From Ceratorhiza oryzae-sativae (lineage: Eukaryota > Basidiomycota > Agaricomycetes > Cantharellales > Ceratobasidiaceae), in contig JARWMV010000244.1 in the NCBI GenBank assembly GCA_030998015.1, positions 930,001-994,000 on the forward strand: 64,000 nt of DNA, in the 5' to 3' direction. The translations under genes and the position numbers were made by a program. Below the pieces are notes generated by a model. It did not search any database, was not told where the DNA came from, and saw nothing but the letters and a program-made list of their open reading frames with translations. Positions 55,304-64,000 of this stretch are shown piece by piece. Numbering within the stretch: position 1 is the first letter of the stretch; each line of letters opens with the position of its first letter.

Positions 55304-58100
55304 ATGGCTCAAACATCAACGCAAGCTATTGGTCTGTCTTTAGTGTCTTGTTGAACGCTCATTCATATATCCCAATCTCAGAGATTCACAAGAGTTCTGT
55401 CAGGATATCGAGTACTATGGTAACTTGGTTTGCTCGAACTGAGTATCCCCAAAACACTGATGATAATGGTGAATTCACCTATACCAGTCTGCTTCCGAAA
55501 TCACTGCCGCCTTGGTTGGCTGCGGATGCAAAGACGTGTCCGACCAAATCAACCCGGATCGATGCGGAACCGACCCATTTTATGGAGGGGGTTGCGCAGA
55601 CATATTTAAAGGCGAGCTGATTGAAGGGGATCAAGTGGCAATCAAGTGCCTAAGGCTTTATCTGCAATCCAATCGTTCAAACATTCTCAAGGTATGCCGC
55701 GAAAACATGAATTGGTTTCTAAGCTAACGGTTTCGCATTTTCGAACAGCACGCAGCTCATGAGCTATACGCATGGTCCCGTCTTAAACACGACAATGTGA
55801 TTGAGCTGACCGGTTTAGCCCAATATCGGGGACGCATGGCGATGATCTCACCATGGATGGAAAACGGTACTTTGTCCACATACCTAACAAATAACCCGGA
55901 TGCAGATTGTCGCCAACTCGTAAGTTATTTAGCGCTTATGTGCCCTCATTGCTGTGGGCCTGATTCCTCTCTTTGTCCAGTGCATTGGTATCTGTAGCGG
56001 CGTGGCTTACCTACATGAAAATGATATTGTGAGCCGCATATCAAGGGGTATCAATTCTCCTAATCATACGCGGTCTACTAAACCATTAGATACACGGAGA
56101 CATCAAAAGCGTAAGGTCCACTTAAATCATCACCTGTCGAAATCCACATATTGGTTGATCATTGCAGGCGAACGTTCTAGTATGTAGCAAAGGCACGGCA
56201 AAGCTGACGGACTTCGGATGCACGATGTTGAAATCGAGCACACTGGCCTTTACGACGACGACCGGCGCGGTCCAATACTCCACACGCTGGGCTGTACGTA
56301 GCTCATTTGGACCTCTTAAATACATGCGAAACTCACGACAAAGCCCTAGGCACCAGAAATACTCGCCGGAAAGGAGTCCAGCAAGATGTCTGACGTTTAT
56401 GCCCTTGGAATGGTGAGATAAATTAACTTTCGGTTCATAAGACCGGAAAACTATCGGTCACTAAATGGTGTTTAAATTGAACAGACACTTCTGGTAGGTT
56501 GGGCAACGTAGCATGCCTACGAAAATACTTATTCAAATTTTAGGAAGTTGTCACTGGAAAAGTACCCTTCCATAGCAAGCAGGAGATGCAAGTCTATCAT
56601 GCGGTCGTATCGCGACATGAAATCCCCAGCCGCCCAGAGCGCTTTCCTTCATTTGATGATCATGAGGCTGATATTCTATGGGCAATGATGGTAGATTCCT
56701 GGAGGCAGGACCCAGCCCTCCGCCCCGTTTCATCGTTTATGTTGAACTCAGTGAGTCATTGTCAATTTGACAGGCATGAGTTTGTTCCAATAATTTTATC
56801 TCAAAAGTTCATTTGCCGCAAGTTAGCGAAAAGCAACAACTCAAATAGCAACGGTCTGGTTCTCACAGACTCAGACAAATCAGTCAACCCTGGGAGGTGC
56901 GTGAATATGCTTTGGTCACCTTTGGATACGTTTCTTGGCTCCAAAGTCAAGGGCCAGGTGCCATACCAACGATAATCCATCTGTTCAGACTCGAGCGAGG
57001 CCCCAAGGCGACCGAGAATGAGTGGAGAGACAGGTTGCCCGGCACAGAAGATATGGATCGGAATATCGAAAAGATTGGATCCTCAGGGAACAACAGGACA
57101 TTAATGCCTCAGGCTTCGTCGTACAACAGAAGCTTTGAACAGTATCATAATGCAGATGATACCCAGCTACTACCTGCGTCACAGAGTGAGGTCCCAATGG
57201 AATCTCCGTCCACCGAAAAAGAAGCTGCTGAGTTAACCAATAGCGGGTAAGGACCATTTGTATCGTGTTCTTCTACTGGAAGAGCCCAAACTGATCAATC
57301 GGCCAACTGATGTCTAGGGCCAGCGAGAGCAGTTCGCCTGGTAGCGCATCTATTGTGGGCTCCAACACACCAAGCTTTAACCGCTTCGCCCCGAGCGCAC
57401 TGGATTCCGGAAACGTACCAACCGCCGCTTTAGCTCCACGTAATACATCGGACCCACATAAATCTGCACCAGCCTCCAAAGTGCCATCATACAGCCATCT
57501 GTCCCAACAATCTCGCCTGACGCCATTGACCGGCAGCGCTGGGGAATCCCCGAAAATCCTTGGTCTCACCAAGCTCAACTTACAGGCATTCCACGAAATC
57601 GCGTTGTTTTTGAAAATGTTCTCAGGATCTGGTTTAGGCGAGGCGGTAATAAATCTGAAAACATACCTAGGGTTGATGATAAGCCCCTCGACTTATATCG
57701 ACTATATATCGAAACTGAGAAGCTGGGTGGGATGAGACACAGGCAGGCAGCGGGGCTCTGGCACACCGTCGCAATGAAGCTAGGCTATGTCACCAGTGGT
57801 GATAATAGCGCTCAGGCACAACGCACCGCTGAGGTCCTCGGGAATGCATATACCAACCTAATCGTTCCCTTTGATGATTTTTGTCTCGCGCGAATCCACG
57901 ACCAGATTCTCCAACGCAGTGGAAACCAGCAGCGAGAGCAGTCGATTGAGGAGTTGGGAAAAAGCGTTAGCCTTCATGCGAATTCAATTGCGCCAGTAGC
58001 TGCTGGTCTGCCTCTATCATTGGAGATGTTCCTGGTTGACGGACGTCCAAATATAGAGACTCTACGGCGAGTCCTTGTGGATGTCGTGAGATTCGTCTGA
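55304..58100 (+). CDS. TKL-type protein kinase, probably fused to an ARID DNA-binding domain
   Basis: Start MAQTSTQAI, then SASEITAALVGCGCKDVSDQ, typical of the agaricomycete TKL-like kinases. Kinase motifs follow in order: YGGGCADIFKG loop, VAIKCLR lysine, IHGDIKSANVLV (HGD instead of HRD), LTDFGC, RWAAPEILAG, DVYALGMTLLEVVTGKVPF, DPALRP. Two exons are tiny: 56089-56109 (21 nt) and 56485-56493 (9 nt, Thr-Leu-Leu). Reading then continues through a splice (56927 region to 56989) into a Ser/Pro linker. It ends in an ARID fold at about 57672-57890: KPLDLYRLYIETEKLGG, LWHTVAMKLGY and YTNLIVPFDDF. The stop is 58098-58100. If the fusion is not real, the kinase would end at 56975 and a separate ARID gene could start near 57105. 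The junction just before KPLD is not fixed. Confidence 0.6.
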
Positions 58101-60141
58101 AAATTGGGTACCTTTCGCGAGGATTTTGCAGGATGGCTTCGATTTATCGTATCACTTCAACATTAACTCTAATGACGACGGCGTTCGTAAGCCGTTAGAT
58201 CCTTAATCGTACGTAGCTGTCCGCCAGACGGGCTTCATTCAATACTGAAAACATTTTATCATGCGCATGATAGCATTTTGTTGCTTTTGTTTGTTGTGGG
58301 CATTTACTATTTGAAATTGTATCACTCGATCCTTTACTTGTATAGCCTGCTACCCGTTCGATGTCCGCCTGTCTTGCTTTTGGGTCCAACTACACTCTAT
58401 CTTGCTTTGTCGATACCATTTACTGTAACAGTATAAATAAAGCGTCGGCCACAGCCAACCCTCTCCCACTCTCTCCCGATAGGGGACTATATGCTGCAGC
58501 CTGTGGAGATATACTCCCTACTCTTACCCGCAGGTGCGCTAGTGGGCCTTGGAGTCTTTCCAGCAACGGCGCGTCACCCGACCACGACCTTGTTATTGTC
58601 GCTTGCGTTCCCGTTTTTCTTTCTTTTTCTCCCACCCACCATCCCATCGCGCGTCAGCTGCCGTCCACCTGCCCACTCGATCCGCGAGTTCGGTTGGGGT
58701 TCGGTGGAGCGGTTTCCCCCGCTTCGCGCTGGGCCCGCCACTCCCTCTGGTGTAGACAGCATATGTCATGCGATAGTCCTAGGCCATTGAAATCATTACT
58801 GCCAAGTCGCCTAAATATAAATAAATATACGCGATTAGTAATACAAGGCTTCCAGTATTCTCGACATATGTACACTCAGCCAAAAGTCGAAAGTTTAGCT
58901 AGCGCGAAGTATCTCCACCCGTCTAACTAAACCTTTTGGCACCTACTAGATCGGGGGTAGCACGAGCTACTGGCGCTACCAGGACCTCGCGGGCGTTAAA
59001 AAGCTGAGCTAGACGGTGGGTATTAGTGGTCGCTAGTGATAATTTGGGCTTTTTGCTGAGCATGATCGCGTGAATCTTTGGCCCGATGAAGGACTTTTTG
59101 GTTCGATTTCCTCAAGAGTGCTAGAGCTTTCCGTTGTGCTCGTGATCATTCTAGCGCTTAGTTCTCTTTCTCTTTCTCGTCTCCGTGACCTCGCCCTGTC
59201 TTTAGTGCACCTTTTGGCCGTTTGACCTCTGTCCCCCGTTCCGCCCCTCTGCGCCCCTTCTCTACCCGTCCGTGTCTTCTATTGTGTTAGACAGGTTCGA
59301 AAGTTGCGCTCGTGTATGTTTTTAAATATGTATGCAATAATGAAAAAAAAAACATGATCGCGTGACTACCGAACCAAGACTGAAGGGCAAGTGAACAACC
59401 ATACTCGCTACACAAGCTCGTCTACCTTGCGCCGCGCAAGGTGCAATCGCCTCGGTTTCCCCGAGCGGTTGCTACCATATCATTGCGCTTTGCAAAGTGC
59501 AATAAGCTCCAAGCAAACATATTCAACTCGCTATAAGCTACATCTGAGTCTCGTGAAAGCATACTCGGCAGATCAACGGCTTCAATGTGGCGTAGTGATA
59601 AGCCTATATCGAGTGCCAGCGGACTCCCGCGAACCACACGTCAGGCACACATAAACTGAATGCCCACAAGGTTGGGGCAGGTATGGTCCAGGTCGTAATG
59701 TGTATAACTTTGATGTGCAAAACCGCCGGAAACACAAGAGTTTATAAGCCTAGTCGTAACTTGAACGGACACGATTCACATCCTGAGCTGACACAAGAAA
59801 GCTGCACCAAGAAGCTGGCAACGAAACTGAGTTCACTGAATAATTTGTGCGTATGCTCTACTATGCATGTTCACCTGGACTGTATACAAGTGACGTTTGC
59901 ACCACATCTTCCTTACGTTGCACAGATTCAGGGCGATATGTAATGGCCAGGGGAAGCGACATGGCCGGGCGCCAAGCGAGGTAAATGGGGTGTTTGATCG
60001 AAGTTGGACCCTGCCGAGCCAGCCGGGTGGGCTATTTCCGACGGGGTTGGTTCGCTTGGGCTCAGCACTGACGACGACCGCGTCCTTTTATCCCCTTCCA
60101 ACGACGCATTCCGCGCCTGCACACTCTCTAACCATTCTACC
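58101..60141. other. Mostly intergenic; one doubtful small ORF
   Basis: 2 kb. A TATAAATAA at about 58432 precedes ATG 58491, which opens a 99-residue frame with a hydrophobic stretch (LLLSLAFPFFFLFLPP). Coding status is doubtful. The remainder, including pyrimidine-rich stretches near 59.15-59.28 kb, shows nothing recognisable. Confidence 0.35.
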
Positions 60142-61962
60142 ATGAGGTATTCTCTGCTCGCATCCACCGCTGCAGCCATCCTCGCCTGCTCGCCCCTTGT
60201 CGCTGGACGAAACCACGCACATGAGGCCTATTTGCTGGTAGGAAACACTGATATCTATCGCCTTTCACCCGCTAATCATCCCGTTTTCAGCGTCGTCAAT
60301 CCGCCCTCTCGTCTTCGGCTGCGCCCACGCAAACAGTATCTTCTGCTGCGCCGGCGCAGAGCTCCCCTGCGCCAGCCGCATCTGGCTCGGTCACCAGCTC
60401 TGCCAGTGCGCCTGCCATTACCTCGGCTCCTGCCACCCCGGCAACTGCCTCGAATAACGATATCCCACCTCTGGAGCAAATCACCATGGGCGGCCCCATC
60501 CAACCAGCTGTTCCCCTTCCTAGCACATACGCCGCTGGTGCTAGCCCCCCTCTCAAAGGCGCAGTGCCGCTTCCCACTAGTGCGTTTTCTTTTTCCTTTT
60601 CCTCAAATTCACCCAGAACACGTACTAATGTGACTAACGGACAGCCGCCCTGAAGATCGCGGAGTACCCTCCCATCGACAAGGTTCCGCCCATCGATTCC
60701 CCCCAAGTCCAGCAATGGCTTGCAGAAGTCGCCGCCAAGAACCCGAACATCCCACTCATAAAACAGACGGTCGACGGATCTTGCGCCAGCGACCCAGCGT
60801 TGGCGCCAACGGAACCGCGGTAAGTCGCATATAGTGTGGCAACCCTTAGCATCGCTAACTAGTTGTCGAACAGGCTGGAATTGCTGGTGGACTTGTGGTG
60901 GTTGCACCCGAGAAACGGACATTACAGTGTGCCCTGATAAAATGGCATGGGGTTTGACGTGAGTTTATTTTCGGTTCGACTTGGCCTCGTTTCACTCTGA
61001 CGTACGTTGTTAGCTATGATGATGGCCCTTCGCCTTATACCCCTCTGCTTCTGAAATACCTTGACCAACACCAACTCAATGCCACGTTCTACGTCGTTGG
61101 CTCGCGTGTTATCTCGCGTCCGGAGATTGTGCAGTACGAGTACATGAAGGGGCACGAGGCAAGTCTGAGAGAGGTTTGTAGCTAGCACCAACTAATAACC
61201 CCTCGATCTAGCTCTCGGTTCACACCTGGTCTCACAGCGCGCTTACTACTCTGACCAACGAACAGATTGTGGCCGAGCTTGGATGGACGCGAAAGGCAAT
61301 TCACGATGTCACTGGTGCGTTGACTAGAGCTGTCTGGGATTTTTGTTTCTAACTCGGTTCCACAGGTGTCACTCCCCTGACCATGCGCCCACCATATGGC
61401 GACATCGATGATCGCGTCCGTGCCATCGCGATGGCCATGGACCTCACTCCTGTTATCTGGACTGGTGTTGGGCTGGACGAGTTTGACACTTCTGGTATGT
61501 TAACTACTCCATGAGCATTCCTGCCTATATGCTCATATTTCGATAGACTGGCGAATTCCTGGTGGAACTGCCAACGGTACCTCGTCGTACGCTGCCTTCA
61601 ACAAGATCTTGACCAAGGCTGGTACCCTCGACACTGGCTTCATCGTTCTGCAGCACGATCTGTACCAGGAGACTGTTGATCTTGCCGTCGGTTACATTCT
61701 TCCTGATGCTCTCGCTCATGAGCCCAAATTTGCGATGTCCAGTGTGAGCCACTGCTTGCACCAGCCTCTCGAGGACGCGTATGTCGAGACTTCATCCAAG
61801 GGGTCTACAGGTGGAAATCGTACCACTGGTGGTAGCTATGGCTCGGGTTCTAGCTCCAACAGCACTGGACCAAGCGCGAACGGCGCTGCACAAATTACTC
61901 TTCATATGGGATCTGGTCTTCTCGTCGGCCTGGTGGGATTGATCGTGGGGATGTTCGTTTGA
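60142..61962 (+). CDS. CDA: Chitin deacetylase (CE4), GPI-anchored type, with two one-base frame breaks
   Basis: ATG 60142 starts MRYSLLASTAAAILACSPLVAG, a secretion signal. A long Ser/Ala/Pro-rich segment follows. The NodB catalytic domain has WGLTYDDGPSPYTP (catalytic and metal Asp), SVHTWSHSALT (H-T-W-S-H metal site), MRPPYGDIDDR and VLQHDLYQET. The C-terminus is Ser/Gly/Thr-rich with a final hydrophobic segment (LLVGLVGLIVGMFV), the pattern of a GPI anchor signal. The enzyme converts chitin to chitosan at the cell wall. The intron at 61159-61211 is GC-AG. In the segment before the catalytic domain, the frame expected from the family (NGTAAG, then CWWTCGGCTRETD) is reached only if one C near 60793 and one A near 60880 are added. 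Undercalled homopolymers are likely. Confidence 0.85.
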
Positions 61963-62468
61963 GATGGGGATCTTAGAATGCATTTTTGTTCTAGTCTACT
62001 ACACTCGTTTGATTAATGACATGATTCGCTCTCTTTTTTTATTATCTGCTTGAATAAAACGGCTTCAAAGAGAATGAGCGATTTGATGATCTTGGCCATC
62101 AACTGTTGTCCAGAGTTCGAGATTACGGCCTGAAGGGAACAAACACCTAGACTCGAACGGTCTCAATGACCGATTCAGGGTCTATATCACGTGACTTAAG
62201 CGCCCTGCGCGTTGACCTCTTCCATCCAACGCTCACTCGCCATATTCTCATAGCAGCGCTATATCGAGTAAACTTGTTACATAGTTCTGCCGTACGGGGA
62301 TACGCGTATCTGTGAGTCATCCATGTATATTGTACTGGGCGATCGCTTTAACCCGTTACGCCACATAGAACCTCATCCCTCCAACACGCCGGGCGACCAT
62401 TCCTAGGACGCCGGCCGTAAACTCGATTTGACTCTGCTAGCGAATCTACGTCAATAAATCGACACGAC
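61963..62468. other. Intergenic, no gene seen
   Basis: 506 bp between the chitin deacetylase stop and the PIF1 start. No motif was recognised. Confidence 0.4.
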
Positions 62469-64000
62469 ATGTCTAAAATATCCTCGTTCAAGCGAGACTG
62501 GGCGGATGAACCACCATTTCCGAGTTCGTCTCAAGAAAGAGATTCAACCCAGGCGAGCAGCGTGTCGGTGCTCCCCCCAAGTGCAGCCACTTCATCGAGT
62601 AGTTCTGTTTCCAAGGCCGGTGGGACCAAGAGGTTCGCGGCGATCATGGCCGCGCTTCAGAGTTCTGGGATGGACAACAAGGCGAGCGCCAAGATGGCAG
62701 TGCCGAGCACGGCGACGAGCACGACCGTCTCCTCCTCGCGATCCTCGACTGTTACTTCGAGTTCGGCCACTTCTGCCTGGGTGGACTCGCTGACTACGTC
62801 GAGCATCCCGTCGAGCGCCCAGTCCACGGCGAGCAAGCGGTCTCATGAGGACGATGCCGAGTCGAGTTCCAAGAAACCGAGGGGCAGCCCGCGGGATTCG
62901 GGCCCGGTTCAGATGTCGCTTACTGTGACCAACAGGAACACGGTGGAGAACCGGCCTGCTGGCGCGAGTAGGGACAATTTGGTTATTACCCTCAGCTATG
63001 AGCAGTCGCAGATTTTGCAGCTGGTCAAGGAGGGGAAGAATATTTTTTTCACTGGGTCTGCCGGTGCGTTTTCTTGGCTCGTTCGAACGATACCGGAGGA
63101 TTCATAGGTAGCGTTTTGCTGGTGTTAGGAACTGGCAAGTCGGTGTTGCTTCGCGAGATCATCAAAGCGCTGCGTAAGAAGCACGGTAAAGCTCAGGACG
63201 CGGTTGCTATCACTGCGTCTACTGGGATTGCGGCCTGTAACATTGGAGGACAGACTCTGCATTCGTTTAGTGGAATTGGGATTGGTGAAGGCACACCAGA
63301 GGCATTGGCGACCAAGATCAAGCGGAATAAAAACGCTATTTCTCGGTGGTTGAGGTGCAAGGTGTTGATTATCGATGAAGGTGGGGTGCTTTAAGTAGTG
63401 TGGCTTCATACCCAGCGTTCTCATTTGCTTGCTAGTATCTATGCTGGACGGGGATCTATTTGACCGACTTGCGCGTGTTGCGTGTCTTATCAAAAAGAAC
63501 ACCAGGCCGTTTGGAGGCATCCAGGTTCGTACCATGTTTTTCCCTTGGGCTGCTCTATGTGCTGAACAGGTTCTAGCTTATTGTAACTGGGGACTTTTTC
63601 CAGTTGCCGCCAGTAATGAAGAATGGGCAACCCAAATTTGCGTTCGAGGCAGAGAAGTGGAGCGAATGCGTTGAGCGGACATTCAACTTGACCAAGGTCT
63701 TCCGTCAGAAAGATCCTCGTGAGTCTACCGGTTTCATCTTTTCGGAGGTGGTCCTAAGACGCGCTGGCCACTAGGTTTTGTTGATATGCTTAACGAAATG
63801 CGGTTTGGACGTCTTACGCCTGCATCGATTCGTACTTTCCATGAGCTCGCTCGGCCCATCGACGATGGTGACATCGAGGCTACCGAGCTTTTCCCGCGCC
63901 GAGAGGACGTCGATCGCGCCAATGGCTTTCGCATGGCTGCGCTCCCTGGACGTGAAGAGTCGTTCCCTTCTCGAGATGCGGGAACCATCAGCGATCCGGT
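62469..64000 (+). CDS. PIF1: PIF1-family 5'-3' DNA helicase (3' partial)
   Basis: ATG 62469 opens [17 protein letters not shown] and a Ser/Thr-rich N-terminal region. The helicase core begins at [12 protein letters not shown]. Walker A is split by an intron and reads [14 protein letters not shown]. Motif Ia is [22 protein letters not shown]. Walker B is LIIDEVSMLDG. Motif III is [12 protein letters not shown], then LTKVFRQKD. The protein runs off the right edge. PIF1 helicases unwind G-quadruplexes and RNA-DNA hybrids and act in telomere control and mitochondrial DNA maintenance. No clear mitochondrial presequence is visible. A member of the recently multiplied Helitron helicases is a less likely alternative, because neighbouring Rep motifs are absent in the visible part. 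Confidence 0.9.

Noticed and set aside
58361..58930. 189-codon frame
   Set aside because: No domain and low-complexity proline/serine content. A competing frame starts at 58491, and coding status cannot be supported.

Overview
This window looks like nuclear DNA of an agaricomycete fungus. The genes are dense, with many introns of roughly 45-75 nt. The protein set includes TOR, LIS1/PAC1, a Con7-type zinc-finger factor, an F-box/RCC1 protein, chitin deacetylase, PIF1 helicase and a TKL-type kinase of the family that is expanded in Agaricomycetes. The flavour resembles Rhizoctonia/Ceratobasidiaceae, but that placement is an inference from gene style, not from a search.

Layout. 1-1566: 3' part of a Con7-like C2H2 factor (+). 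2234-4680: F-box + RCC1-repeat protein (+). 6742-8587: disordered hypothetical protein (-), divergent from TOR. 8725-17720: the complete TOR kinase gene with about 35 introns (+). 17907-20494: PAC1/LIS1 WD40 protein (+). 22834-31532: three tandem prenylcysteine oxidase-like flavoproteins, all on the minus strand. 50465-53026: carnitine O-acetyltransferase (+). 53464-54149: small hypothetical (+). 55304-58100: TKL-like protein kinase whose reading continues by plausible splicing into an ARID DNA-binding domain (+). 60142-61962: GPI-type chitin deacetylase (+). 62469 to the right edge: PIF1 helicase (+), cut by the window.

Between about 32.9 and 50.25 kb lies a CpG-poor transposon island. It holds a decayed pogo-like DNA transposon (37176-41504) whose right terminal repeat is interrupted by a hAT-like non-autonomous element (40051-41491, 8-bp target duplication). 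It also holds a complete but dead Ty3/gypsy chromovirus (41724-49047, target duplication CTGCC) whose 5' LTR carries a nested solo LTR (duplication CCTTT). Two more solo LTRs of the same family have perfect 5-bp duplications (AGATA, CAGCC). There is also a large foldback structure and an 81-88 bp tandem repeat. Differences between copies are dominated by CG to TG/CA changes.

Two window-wide features affect annotation. At least six introns use GC-AG borders. Several conserved genes (TOR twice, one prenylcysteine oxidase, chitin deacetylase twice) need a single missing base restored in a short homopolymer to read through, which looks more like sequence error than decay. The genes are mostly independent housekeeping loci. 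The only evident functional cluster is the prenylcysteine oxidase array, where two copies share a 204-bp identical tract that includes an intron.
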